The notes under the pieces are model-generated. The model searched no databases. It had not been told where the DNA came from and saw only the letters and a list, made by a program, of their open reading frames with translations. From assembly GCA_036785705.1 (NCBI GenBank), contig JAWUZG010000001.1, positions 4,774,001 to 4,838,000 of the forward strand: a DNA stretch of 64,000 nucleotides, given 5' to 3'. Of the stretch, positions 29,177-41,247 are shown piece by piece. The stretch's first letter is position 1, and every line of letters begins with the position of its first letter. Position numbers and translations under genes: made by a program. This DNA comes from Acanthornis magna. Taxonomy: Eukaryota > Chordata > Aves > Passeriformes > Acanthizidae.

Positions 29177-29367
29177 CATTTTCTTTCCTTTTTCCATTTT
29201 CCCTTTTTCCCCCTCCCTCTTTCTTCCCCCTTTTCTTTCTTTTCCCTTTTCCTTTATTTCCTTTCCCATTTTCCCCTTTTTTTCTCTTTTCCCTTCCCTT
29301 CCCTTCCCTTCCCTTCCCTTCCCTTCCCTTCCCTTCCCTTCCCTTCCCTTCCCTTCCCTTCCCTTCC
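29177..29367. repeat. Pyrimidine-rich tract with (CCCTT)n array
   Basis: Plus strand is nearly all C/T with rare A. Positions 29289-29367 are about 16 perfect copies of CCCTT; the preceding 110 nt are irregular TTTCCC-type pyrimidine sequence that looks like a decayed older part of the array. Confidence 0.95.
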
Positions 29368-30769
29368 ATACTTTCCCCTCCTTATAATGACCTGACAGAT
29401 ATTAGTTCACCAGAACAGAAAAGCAAACACTTTTCCTTCTTTTTTTCTTTTTTTCATTAGAAAAGAGGTTGCAAAATATTATTTCATGACAAGGTCAAGA
29501 GGAGCACAGCTTGAGAAGAGAGAAGTAAGAAGTTCATCAAAGGTGTGAACATTAAGAACTCAGCTGCATTTCTATGGACCCAACACTTCCTACTCCAACT
29601 AAAAATGTGGACGAGGTAATTTCTTCAGCAACTGAGCAGTTGCTCACAATTCACAGGGATGCAAACAAGAAGCAAATTTCACTCCTGTAATTTAGCATCT
29701 TTGGTAATTTTTAGCTTAGGTACGTGCCTTGTATAAATCTCTTTCTGAAACCACAAATTTCTTCCCACATCAGGCATAGCCCCAGGGAAGTTGTTTTACA
29801 GGGAAATAAAGGCTTCGACCTTTGATCACTGTAACCTGGCTTCTCACAGTCCCGAAAACAAGTTTCTAAAAAATTGAAATGTGAACAACACACACCATCA
29901 ATATCAATTACTGCGTTGTTAGGTAGTAAATTTTCCCCACAGGGGGTGAGCAATTCACTTGATGTATTTGGCAAAGGGTTTGATTCTCCTCCCCACTGGC
30001 AGCAGTGTGGTGCTGACAATCTCTGCGTTCTTTGATGGGGCACAGAGCAGAGTGAGGGAGAGCAGAGCCAGACTCAAAGCTCTGTGAGTGCAGAGAAAAG
30101 CGGGCTCTGTCAAGAGAGGGTTTATGCAGTCTGAACAGCAAGCTGCAATCTTTGAAGAAAAGACTTCAAAGAGAAAAGGAGAAAAGAAACAATGTCTAAT
30201 CTTCACACAAATGTGCTCAGGGGTCTCTGGAATTCAGAAACTTCTAAAATCTAAGAATTAATTATCACTTGCCAGAGGGAAGCTTTATTCACAGGTAACG
30301 GTTACAGCAATCTGAGTCCTCTAGGTGTAAAACTCATGGAATTATATTGAACTGACTAAAGCTCAGTAAATCAACCTCCTTTCCTTTGGTGTACTTGCAC
30401 ACTTTCCAAGCGTTTGATGTTATCCTTCACATTGTTTATGTGGGACACATGACAGCAGCTCCTAAAATTTTGTCTTTGAAAGGAGTTGTACTTGGAAATA
30501 TTTTGGTACAAGAACTGTGACTCACAGGTTCGCATTAAAACATGCAACAAAGCGATGCAGCTCCTCAGCTCCTGTCGAGCAATGCAGCCCTGTTGGCTTC
30601 TGTTTACTGCAGCAAAAGACAAGGCTCTACATCATTTGCCAGCTCCACAGCTGCATAAATAACAAGGAGCACTGGGGTGACTAAAAGCAAAGCACTGCTG
30701 CTGCAATTCCTCTTAGCAGAATGGGGTGTTTAGAATGACTCTCAGGCCAGGTATCCAGAATATCTCAGT

Positions 30770-30920
30770 GCCTCACAGACTTTCTTGTATTCTTTCCTAT
30801 AATACCCTTTCGAGTAAGCACTCCTCATATTCATTTTACGCTTGCAGTCTGAAACCTACGGAGGTGATATGACCCATGGCTGCAGGGCAAATTAGTGGTG
30901 AAATCAAGAATTAAACATTT
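30770..30920 (-). repeat. Probable MIR relic
   Basis: TCCTATAATACCCTTTCGAGTAAGCAC, TCATATTCATTTTACGCTTGCAG and GGTGATATGACCCATGGCTGCAGGGCAAATTAGTGG follow the antisense MIR order (tcctatgaggtaggtac, ccattttacagatgag, gtgacttgcccaaggtcacacagc, tagtgg). Confidence 0.5.
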
Positions 30921-31627
30921 AAGTATCTAGAGAACTCAGTTACATGATGGTGTTATTGTGCTCAAGAAAGTGAACGATTTATTGTGGATGTCTGACCAGA
31001 GTCATACTCAGGCCACGGCAAAGTGTAGTTTAAATCCTGCATTTACTGAAGCTGAGGGTGTGAACCCAGCTGTCTGGTGTGGCTCAGCTGCTGCACAGAA
31101 ACACATTAAACCGCAATAACTTGATTGTGCATCCCAGCCCTCTCCTTTTAAAAGCTCTGTCTTTCATCTTTAAGACTTCAATGAAAACAGCTGTTGCAGA
31201 AACTCACAAGAGAGCTGTACCACGGCAGGGAAACAGTTCCCTGACAGGAGCAAGAGGGTCTTCAGACCCAGAGCAGCTATATCTGATACACAACTAAAAA
31301 ATCGCCTCTCTTAAAGTGTCAGTGAGCCAAGGCACCTGTACCAAAGGGAAAGGAAATGGAAGACAGAGACCATGTCCAATGCAGCTACTTTGAAATAATG
31401 AAACCCTCTGGCAGGATTGGAATTGATTCACTTTATGTTTACATCCATATGGCTTTTGAGGTTAAATAGAACTTGTCTTGATATTTGCCCACCAGCAGTC
31501 AGGAGGCATCTGTGACTGTTGTCTCCCTCTGCATATGAATACTTTGCATCCCAATGATAACTACACCCAACCATTGTACACCACCAGCATTGCCAGAGAT
31601 GGCCAAAATCTGAGTAGACACGGCAGT

Positions 31628-31730
31628 TTGTGATGTGGTTTAGTGGGCTTGGTGGCATTTGGTCAAAGATTGGACTCGATGATCTTGGAGGTCTTTTCTA
31701 ACCTTAATGATGGTATGATTTTATGATCTG
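31628..31730 (+). mobile_element. CR1 LINE 3' end, short, plus sense
   Basis: GTGGTTTAGTGGGCTTGGTGGCATT, GATTGGACTCGATGATCTTGGAGGTCTTTTCTAACCTTAATGATGGTATGATTTTATG is the standard CR1 3' terminus. Only about 100 bp retained; antisense to GRM3. Confidence 0.92.
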
Positions 31731-32837
31731 CTGCTGCTTGGGAGTCACTGGCCATCCCAGAAGATCTAAGTAACACAGGGGCATTGCATTATCCCATGTT
31801 AGCATCCAGAAGGATGCAAAGGACAGAGTCTGACCCTGGTGTTGCATTACAGGCAGGGCTGTGGGCGTTTGTTTTCAAAGGAAATTTTCTTCTGCGAACA
31901 ATCAGAAAAATCCCAGGCAGTCTCCTCTCTCTGACTGCGGCAGCTCCCAAGACAACAAAACCAAAGGTAATTGGTGCTGCCTCTCCCTCCAAATGGGAAA
32001 TGTTGATATTTCAAGTATTTGTTTAACTGTGGATAGTTGACACAGCTTGTGAGAAATTATTCTGGGAGGAAAGCAAAGCTCCCAAACTCCTCCACTTCCT
32101 TTGTCCCCGACTCCTCTGGGCTCCTGCTGGGTGCTCTGAATCAGCCCCCCAGGAATGTCCTGCCCCGAGCAGGATCCTCCACCCCTTGCTGGAGGTTTGG
32201 CGTTCTCCTGCCGGAGCTGGGGACCCAGGGCTGTGCAGGGAGGAGATCCTCAGCATCCAGAAAGGGCTCAGCTCTGCCGGCATCAGTGGGGCCAAGCTGT
32301 GACACCCCAGCCCAGGTGGGGTAAGCCAGGCAGACTCTGGCCCGGAGTGAGCTCGAACCAAAACAGGCAATCTGGTGCTGAGCTATTTCTGCCCAGTGGG
32401 GGATATCTGCTGTGTTTGTTGTAAGATTTTTGGTGTCACTTATCACATGCTCATTATAATGCATTGCCTGAGGCATAATTAAATTCAAAGGGCATGTCTG
32501 TGTTGAAAGGGAGGGTTGCAATTTGTTGCTGTTAGGATTTTTCATTAAAAACCAAGCAGTTTTTCTGACTGGCAGGAACAATGGTTACAGAACAAAAATG
32601 CTATTAAATAAGGGGAAGGCAAAGGCTTTTATTTTTTCTTTTCTTTTTCTTTTCATTTTTTCTTTTTTTTAATAACTACCTGCCTGACATCTCCACACTG
32701 ACTTGGAATAAAGTACAGCATTTAAAATTTGTGGGATTTTAACAGTAAGACAAGGCAAAGAAGAGCCTTGACATTAAGAAAGGTCTGGCAGGTGACAGGT
32801 ATATTATATATACCAGATTAAATGCATATATCTATTT

Positions 32838-32879
32838 ATACACACACACAAATATCTATATCTCTACGTGTGTGTGTAT
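32838..32879. repeat. Inverted CA/TG repeat, 12-bp hairpin arms
   Basis: ATACACACACAC at 32838-32849 is perfectly complementary to GTGTGTGTGTAT at 32868-32879 across an 18-nt AT-rich spacer. The flanks are also alternating purine-pyrimidine (TATATA runs from about 32800). Readable directly; no function known. Confidence 0.8.
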
Positions 32880-32934
32880 GCGTTTCATCTCCAGATGAGA
32901 AATTTGCCTTTGCTGCTGCAATTTTCCTGAAAGC

Positions 32935-33095
32935 TCAGTTAATTAGTTCTCATAATACCCATGGAGGCAGACATTAGTATCATCCTTATCTGCAGATGAG
33001 GAGATAGGAAAGAGCACAGAGAGAAGGATGCACAGAGAGATTAAGGGATTTCTGCTACAGTGAATTCAGTGTAGAGCTGGGAATTCAGTCCAGCA
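32935..33095 (-). repeat. MIR/CORE-SINE relic
   Basis: Clear antisense MIR order: TTCTCATAATACCCATGGAGGCAGACATTAGTATCATCC, TCTGCAGATGAGGAGATAGGAAAGAGCACAGAGAG, GAGATTAAGGGATTTCTGCTACAGTGAATTCAGTGTAGAGCTGGGAATTCAG. This is the best preserved MIR copy in the window. Confidence 0.75.
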
Positions 33096-34237
33096 GGCGA
33101 AATCCTAACCCCATTAAAAGCAATGGGAGACTAACTTATGAGAAGCCTGGATTTGGCAATTTTTGCTTGCTTTGTTCAAACCTCTCTGATCTATTCACAG
33201 CTACACGTGTCCTGACGATGCTTTCAGAAGAAAATTACACCTGTGACTGTGTACGGCTCCTGGTCAAATCTCAGCTGAGTCCCTCAGTCTCAGAGCTTCA
33301 AAACAGGGGCTGGCTGTTTCTTTGAGGGACTCTGTACCATACATTTACATATATCTTAAAATAGTCTGGAGTGATAAGTGAAGTAATTTAAGATCTTCCT
33401 AAATAGAGTACTATATTCTCCCAGGCCACCAGGGTCAAAGAACTGCAATTTTACCTCCCTAGCTGCTACATTCCACCTCACAGTGCTATCAAAAAATGAC
33501 TGGAGGGTTTCAGCTAAACAGACAATCTACTTTTAAAATAGATTGGGTAAAGCAAGCTCATTAAAGAAAAAAATAATAATGTCCTCATTTCATAATGGCT
33601 TTGTTGCCTTCTTGCTTATATACTTGTTCCAGGGCAGTATTTTCATATTATTATAGTGTTTTCAGCTCTTATTTTTAAACTCACTTCATTAACATTGGTA
33701 GAACACTTTGAAGTAGAAAATGTGAGTGCTAAGTGGTATCACTGACACACTTTCAAGGCAACGCTTTTGCCTTCCCACAGGTCATGTGAAACAAATTTGT
33801 CACACCTGCAAATGTGCACAAATCGGTGCTGGCAGCAGAGGGACGAATTTCCCTCAAAACTGCTGCAGCAGCTGTATGCTGGCTGCAAGTGCCTGGAAGA
33901 GGATTCCTCTTTCCAGCAGGAATCGGGTCTGCCAGGAGGAGAGCGAGTCCCCAGCCTTGCTGTGAGGAGTCTGGCAGTGAAACAGCTGTGGAGCAGAACT
34001 CCACTGTCTGGTACTTATATGCTGGATAAAAATCCCCTAAACTCATCTGGAAGTCCCCCAATGGCTCCTCCAGTGCTGGGCACCAAATCTCCAGTTCCTT
34101 TTTTCTCAACAAGACCGTAATGGACTGAGGAGTGCTGGAAGGAGCACGGTGTGCCCTGGGTTTGTGCGGCAGAGGAAAGGCTGCTGGGGTGGGCAGCAGA
34201 TGGACCTGCTGCAGCATCTCTGAACATGGGCACAGTT
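33096..34237 (-). other. GRM3 intron 1 block with exon-like splice-site motif
   Basis: Intron. At 33764-33780 the plus strand has a pyrimidine tract ending CCCACAG, a plausible 3' splice site, followed by about 350 nt of open frame on the plus strand; the minus strand is open too (33753-34241). Neither translation is recognisable, so no gene is called. Confidence 0.4.
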
Positions 34238-34475
34238 CCATAGAGTCACAGAAAGTCTTTTGGTGAAAGGGACTTTAAAGCTCACCTGGTTCCAGCCCCC
34301 TGCCATGGACAGGGACACCTCTCACTAGACCAGGTTGCTCAGAACCCTCTCCAACCTGGCCTTGGACACTTCCAGGGATGGGTTAGCCACAGATTCTCTG
34401 GGCAATGTGTGCCAGGGCCTCGCCACCCTCATAGTAAAGAATTTCTCCCTAACATTTACCATCTGTATCTTGGGG
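34238..34475 (-). mobile_element. CR1 LINE 3' end, minus sense
   Basis: Starts with a degraded AGAGTCACAGAAAG terminus, then antisense CR1 landmarks: GGTTCCAGCCCCCTGCCATGGACAGGGACACCT, CACTAGACCAGGTTGCTCAGAACC, CCTGGCCTTGGACACTTCCAGGGATGG, GTGCCAGGGCCTC and ACCCTCATAGTAAAGAATTTCT. Same orientation as GRM3. Confidence 0.93.
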
Positions 34476-37290
34476 CTTGCCCACTGATCAGGGGTTTGCC
34501 AGTGCTGTTAACACCAGGATTTACTGCTCCCAAGTCTCCAGCCTGGAGCATCCCTGGGCAGAAGACAGGTTTCTCACACCTGAGACAAGGACTTACCCGT
34601 GAAGAGTGGTACTATAGAGTCCTATGGCGTGTTTGAAAAGTCTGTGGCATCAAGGTTAATTTTGAAAATCAATGAAACCACGAGCTGCCTACCTGTATCA
34701 TTCATTCCCCACCACCCCCTGGAGTGTGGGATCACAGGAGGGATCCTGCTGCCCTCGGGGAATGGTTTGGATACCACACTGCTGCTGGCAGAGTGTGAAA
34801 TGGGAAGCTGTCCCTGCACTGTATGGCAGCCTTCCCCCTAAACTGCAATAGCACAGCTGCCCTGCCTGCCTCTGGCTCTGATTTATTACCTTGTCATATT
34901 TCAAAAGCTAAAGCAGGTTGAGCTTGGTCAATGTTTAGATGGAAAGGTCTCCAAGGAAAACACAAGAGCTAGAGAAAATGTTCCCTGAGTCAGAGTCAGG
35001 GCAATAATCCTGTGTGGTGTTTAGGATGTTGCTTTTGGTCTGATTGAAAAATCAATGTATAGGCCACTAGTGGTCTGTGGGGAGGCACTGTAATACCCAA
35101 CATGACTGGGCAATAACTGCCAGGTCTTTCTTTTCCTACAAGGGTCAGACCTACAGCAGGTGTAAATTGGATGAAATGGAGATGATGAATCTGGCTGATT
35201 GCTTTCTCTGTTTTGTCTCGTTATTAGGATTTAGAGGTTTGGTTGTTTTTCTTTGTCATCTTCCTTCGTAGGTTTCATAATTCCTTAAATGGCATGGAAG
35301 GCCACAGAATACAAACATTTAGCAACTTTTTTTCCCAATAAAGTTCCCAGCTTCTGGAAACCCACAACTTAAAGGTCCTCCTAAAGGTCTGGGGTTTTTT
35401 TCTGTCTAAAACTATTGTTGTGTGGATTTGAATTTTCCCTCATCACTCCCACAGAACTGTCTGAAATCTCAGGCTGCTCACCACTGTCTGCAAGGTTGGA
35501 TCCATTATCTACCAGTTTCTTCTGTTTTGAGTCATCTCTGTGTCTGGCCCTCAAAGAAAACCAGCAACATCTGTTACCTCTGTAGATGGTGTGTTTCAGA
35601 TACTGGAATTGTCTGTCAGTGTCCTGGGACACAGCATTTTTCCACAATGAAGTGTGAGTGCTGATTATTCATCACAGAGTTTTTCTGAAATGGTGCCAGT
35701 CAAGGAGCACAGACATTTGTCTCCTGTGAAGCAAGCTGCATGCATGTAATAGAAGTCACAATCCCTTTTGTAAGAGTGAAAACTGTATTAAAAGAACACT
35801 GATCTGAATTTAAGGAGATAATGAAAATGAATGAATTCATCCATGGACCCCTTCAGCCTCTCTGGTTTCTAAACAAATACCTGTTCTTCATCTATCTTCC
35901 ACTTGTAGCACAAAGAGAAATATTTTTCCATGACATGATGGCATTCAGATTCGAAAGCTGTATTTTCATCTCCTGAATCTTTGTTTCTGTCTTAACAAAC
36001 TGCAAACTTGAAGTATGAAGGTGCTAAACGATCTCACACTAAAGTCCGCGAAGCAAGCAGAGCTTCTCTACCCACTCTGTTATTTTAGGTGGTCATGTCA
36101 AGAATGAGCCAACCAGACAGCTTTGAGGATGGCAAGGTGTTCAAGAACCACCGTGCAAAGACTCTGTGACTGCAGTAATTAGTTGTGGTCCTCCACTGGG
36201 AAAGCAGAGCCTTGATAAGCATGTTACAAAACCCCTGTCAGGAGTACAAGGGCTTTGAAGAGAGCATTGAAAGGAATTTTGCTTCAGAATATAAGGAAGT
36301 ATGTAATGTGAGATTTCTCAAAGGAGATCATGCTTTATTTGGGCTTTTCTATACAGATTGAGAAGCAGAATGTGAGAAAACTTCACAACTTATTTAGGAA
36401 CACAGATATTTGCAGGCTGGACCGCACCCAAGTCCAATCTAGCCCAGCATCTTGTGTCAGAGAGTAGCCAGCACCAGATGCTGCAGTAGAAGGTACAAGA
36501 GAATCTATACAGGTTATGTTTTCACAAGTGGGGAAAACATCTCCCTAATTTCCAGTTATTGTTGTTGCTGTTATGTGTAGATTTATTTTCTTTCTACAGC
36601 AAAAATTAAACAGAGGTGTCTCTTTCAGACTTCAGATATCATGGCTCAAAGCATTAAATGCTTCCTCCCAGTCATACACTGAAAGACGATAATGAAGCCA
36701 AAAAACCTGACTCCCATCCATGCATTCAGTAATTCTGGTGCATATTTCCAGCAGAGATCCCCACAATCTGGGATGTGGCATGGGAATGACCACTTCCCTT
36801 TGGCCACAGAGCAGTCAAGGCATATGGGAATTACCCTGTGGTTTTGAACGAGGTGCAGGACTTTTTCGGCAGATCAACACTAACACCCACAGCCCTCGCA
36901 GAGGGGACACAGAGGAGGTGTGGGCCAGGCTGGGACCCTCTTGGTGGGGTTCTTACTGGTACTGACTGCCTCACAGATACTGTGCTGACTGATAGTGGGC
37001 AAGCTGTTCCTCATCTCTGTGTTGTCTCTACAGAGCAGAGATACTGACACTTGCCTTCTTTGAAAAGCAGTGTGATTGATGGCTGTGGCTAAAAAATAAC
37101 TGTAGAATATAACAGAAGAGGCTGTTTCTTAGGACTATCAGCTCCGCCACTGAAACTGCTTAAAACCACCCACAAAACTCTTCTGTAGACAGAGAAAAAC
37201 ACATTCACCTCCATGCAAAGCTTCTCCTTCTGTTCCTCCTGCAGAATTAAGATGAGCCTTTGACTTTTAATTCTGGGCATTGGCTTTTTT
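34476..37290 (-). other. GRM3 intron 1 block
   Basis: Intronic sequence with one old LINE-like relic at 36.4 kb, annotated separately. Open frames are short and unrecognised. Confidence 0.5.
36397..36520. repeat. Ancient sauropsid LINE-like relic (CR1/L3 type)
   Basis: GGAACACAGATATTTGCAGGCTGGACC, CAAGTCCAATCTAGCCCAGCATCTTGTGTCAGAGAGTAGCCAGCACCAGATGCT recalls the 'gaacataagaa...ccatactggatcagaccaatggtccatctagtccagtatcctgtctctgacagtggccagtaccagatgct' motif common in turtle and bird CR1-type repeats. Family assignment is from memory and tentative. Confidence 0.55.
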
Positions 37291-37294
37291 GTTA

Positions 37295-37334
<40 letters not shown>
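37291..37334. repeat. (ATT)n trinucleotide microsatellite
   Basis: About 14 units of TTA/ATT, with one GTT variant near the left end. The open frame of poly-isoleucine on the minus strand is a repeat artefact. Confidence 0.97.
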
Positions 37335-40300
37335 CACACAACATAAACTTGACTGTGGTCAGATCCCTCATTGAGCTGCAGTGGAGGAAGGGCATTTGTT
37401 CTGGAAATTAATATGGCTGGCATGTCTGCCTTGGTTTTGAGAATAGTGTTTTCATGTTCTTTTCCTTTCTTCCTCAGCTTTCTTCTCTTTTGTATCTGCC
37501 TGCCTCTTTCCCATTTCTTTCACAGCCGCTATTTTTGCTCCAAGCAAAGAACTCAGTCATGCTCTCACCCTTCTCATGGGCTCTGTGTACTCTTGAGGTC
37601 AGCCTAGCAAACCTTGCTGGAGCCAAACTTTGCACCCTTCCCTCTCCCTTTTCATACCCTCTGCCTCATCACAGTTTTCTGTCCCCTGGGTTTTCCCCGT
37701 GCTCCTGGAGGGCAGCAGTCCCTCACTGCTGGCACATCTGCCTGGGCTCTGCCTGGGTGCTCTCAGTGGCTCCAGTGCAGAGCTCCTGTTGGACCCTGGG
37801 CCAGTCTCTCCTCTCTCCTCTGACGTATTTTATCTGTTTCAACCACATGTTTTTCAGGGAAAGGGACAGTCTGTTGCTCTTTGTCATTACCCACTGTAGC
37901 ACAACACAGCTCCCCTGAGGTTCAAGGCACCATATGCTTCTCTAAAAGACACAGTCACTTTGATGTGCCCCCACATTCCTCTGAACTCACTTCACCCTCA
38001 CGTCCCTTCTTATTCTCTGAACTGTTCTTTTAACAGTGTATTTCTTCCTTTTCCCCACGCTCCCCTTGCCCTCCTGCAGGGCTGTGCTGCCAAGCCTTGG
38101 GCAGCTGTCCTGGGCTGGAGATGGGGCTGGGACCAGGGCACACCCAGGATCTGCCAGGAATGGCTGAGCCACTCCGACTCCTCTCCCTTAGGAGGGAGCA
38201 GGGATTTCTACACCTGAACCTCAGTGGGCAGGGAACGAAACAGAAAGGAGAGGCAGAGCTGTCTGATGAGCTCAGCAGAGGCGACATGGCTTGTAGAAAA
38301 GGCTGTCTGTTCAACAGGGAGCAAACCTTGCTGGAAAGAGTGTCTAACATCTGATTTGCAAAGCCTCATTCCTTGGATGTCTCCAGTAGTGTTTTTCACT
38401 TTCAGTGCCTTCCATTTTCTCATTTCTGCCCTAATCTATGTGTTTCCTTGTACATGGTTTTCTCCAGTTCTATTCAACCTTCTTCTTACCATTCCCATCA
38501 GTGCGGCCTATGGGCTGCTTCCTTCCCACCAATATTCCTAAAGTTCCTTGGGAGGGATGCTCCAGTGAGGCAACAATTAATTCCTGTATCTGTAATTTGT
38601 TTATCTTCTTCTATAGAGTCTTACAACAAGCCTCAGGAGATGGATATAAATGATGAATGCAGGTTAATAACACGGGAGTCTGTGGAAAATTGCATTAAAA
38701 TGGCACAGAAATAACGGATATAAAAACAACTGAAGCATGTGGTGAAGCCCCTACTATATCAAAATATTTCCACTCATAATATACATTGCAGTTTTCGCTA
38801 AAAAATCTGAAACTTAAAAGTGATAAAAAATTAATACCTCCAAACTGCTAGTGAGAAGAAAGAAGGTTAGGTAAATTATTCTCAGTTGTTACAATAGGTG
38901 AAAAAAATAACCAAAACGGGTGAACTTAATCCTATTTAGTTTTAATCATTCAAAGGCCTGGAGCCTAGTCATGTGTATCAACAGAGCTCCCTCTCTCATC
39001 AGTGCAGAGTCAGAGACCTCAAGGGAGACAGACTCTTCTCAACACAGAAAAAAAGCTTAAAAAGCAGGGACAGTGGCCCTCCCTTAGCTGGAGATTAATT
39101 CATCTAGTCTTACGTAGGCAGGATGTCTAACCCTTCCAACAGCTCCACTTGGGAGCTTCCTTCTTCTCACAGACATTAAAAAAAAAATGGCCTAAGGTCA
39201 CTATGGCCAGAATAAGATTAGCAGAACTATTTGTAATTTCTGATATTCAGAAAATGAAGTAAGACCATTTCTATTTGTTTAATAACACAGCAGCAGCTCA
39301 TGGATTTCACTAATTGCACTGGAAGCGCTCTGCCAGATGTGAGGTGTTGGAAGCTGAGCTGCACTCTCCTCAGGATGCTCAACAGCCTAAATATCATCTC
39401 TGTGAACATTTTGTGTGCCTGCATGAGCTAAGGGGAAGCTACTCTGTGTGAGCTGATATCACAGAGGGGTTTCAAGCGACCTGCCACAAATCTTCAATCA
39501 GGCAAACAAACCAGAGGAGCTTTACCCTCTCATGATGGTTCATCATTCTGCTTTAACAGGTTAGAAAAAGCTGTCAAGAAGCGATGTGGGAAGCTGTCAC
39601 ACCAATGTGGACAGGGGAGTCTGCTTCACTTTTTCCAGTTACAAATAAACAGAATGAGAGCTGGACTCTGTCTCTGGAGCATCAATTGGAGAAAATGTTT
39701 AGGACATCTCACCCAGCAATCTCAAACCAGATTATCTTTTGTGTCAGGACACAGGCATTGTGGAGATGGAGCTGCCAGGGTGATGGGAAAAGGATGGGAG
39801 CTACCTGTTGAACTAAGAGCAGGCAGGGTGTGAGATGTGTTTTTTCTACTAATACACTTCAGCATAAATAGTGCTGATGTTGGTTTTTGAAATGATAAAG
39901 AAGCACTGGGTAAATCCTTGGGCTGGAGGTGCATTCATAGAGAGCCAAGAATGCAAAATCCCACTTCAATAGCATAATTTAGAAGAAAGTCCTGCAGAAA
40001 AGCATTTAGGTGAAGAAAAACTTAATCCATATGGTTGTCTGTTCTTCAAAAGCATTAGCCAGAAATCTGTCTGAAACGCTGTTTTTTAATGTGTGATCTG
40101 ATAGCTCAAAGACTGCTTCTAAGGTAAGGATTTTTAAAAAAAAATTTTAAAATGCTATTCCCCAATAAAAGTAAAATTTCAGTTTTCAGCCTGTGGTCTG
40201 TGATTCTCCATGGGTCCAGGATTAGCTTCCTGATATTCATGCTTTTCTACTTTTCTGAGAAACACAATCCTAGTGATAATTTTTTTTCAGCAGAATCTGC

Positions 40301-41083
40301 ATCTGCAGGAAGAAATAGGAAAGGCTTAGCAATAAGGAGTGAAAACCACTGGTACAAAAGTGTTGTGTTTGAATTCAACATGAGAAAATTGATCAAGATT
40401 CCCCTGGGTTTTTTTTTAAATGGCAAAATTTTGACTAATGGAGTATCACCTACCTCTGTATAAGGAAAGATTGAAATGCAGAGAAGGTAGATGGTGATAG
40501 TCATTGACAATGTCAACAATGACATTGTCATTGTCCAGAGAAAGTAGTGTGGAAAGTGCTGAACTGGAGTCTGACTGCCATTTTTATTGCAACAATATAA
40601 ATATAGCATTAAAATCTGCAAGTTCCCAGCCAGCTCTTCTTAGATAATCACGGCATCTATTTTAGTACAATGCAGATTTTGGGGGTATTTTATTATACAG
40701 CAAGATGGTTGGTCTATAGAAGAAATGTTGCTGGATTTGCCACAGCAATCTGCCAGACAAAACATCACCAGCCAAGTGGTAAAAATATGAGCACATGAAA
40801 GATATTGAGGATTCCAACTGATCCAAGATGAGCCTGCAAAGTGCATTTTCTTTTACCTATCTTGAGTTTGTTTAGTGGGATAACAGTCTGTAAGGTAAAA
40901 ATAGTTCACAGAAAGAGGAAATGCTTTCTCCTCGGTGTTGTCTCTGTCCCTCACTTCCTACATATTGAGATGTAGTTTGCTTCTGTGACAAGTTTGTGTT
41001 GAATATCCAATGGAGAATTAGCAGGTGGAACAGAGATCAAAGTCCTTCCCTGCTTAATATCTGCAGCATTTCTCAGCTCTCAG
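37335..41083 (-). other. GRM3 intron 1 block with pyrimidine-rich segment
   Basis: The part at about 37.44-37.83 kb is C/T-rich on the plus strand and gives long Ser/Leu/Pro open frames of no recognisable family. A short palindrome is present at 40.51 kb. No gene supported. Confidence 0.5.
40506..40529. repeat. 10-bp inverted repeat with 4-nt loop
   Basis: GACAATGTCA at 40506-40515 and TGACATTGTC at 40520-40529 are perfect complements. Too short for a microRNA precursor or a transposon terminus. Confidence 0.7.
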
Positions 41084-41247
41084 AACCAAACCGAACCAAA
41101 CCGAACCAAACCAAACCAAACCACACAAAAAAACCCAAACCAAACCACACAAAAAACCCCAAACCAATCCACACAAAAAACCCCCAAACCAAACCAAACC
41201 AAACCAAACCAAACCAAACCAAACCAAACCAAACCAAACCAAAAAAA
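41084..41247. repeat. (AAACC)n array with nested 24-26 bp unit
   Basis: Flanking arrays of AAACC (with a few GAACC variants on the left) enclose three copies of a longer unit containing CCACAC, an A-run, a C-run and AAACC. The A/C runs are A7C3, A6C4 and A6C5 in order. The minus strand reads GGTTT repeats, which gives the poly-Val-Trp-Phe-Gly-Leu open frames there; these are not genes. Confidence 0.95.

Larger units (their letters stand above)
29368..32934 (-). other. GRM3 intron 1 block
   Basis: Intron with a MIR relic (30.77 kb), a CR1 3' end (31.63 kb), a GC-richer stretch at 32.04-32.37 kb with overlapping unrecognised open frames, an A/T-rich pyrimidine run near 32.63 kb, and an inverted CA/TG hairpin at 32.84 kb. 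No gene supported. Confidence 0.5.

Noticed and set aside
41084..41247. Interstitial telomere repeat
   Set aside because: Unit is AAACC/GGTTT, five bases, not the vertebrate TTAGGG/CCCTAA.
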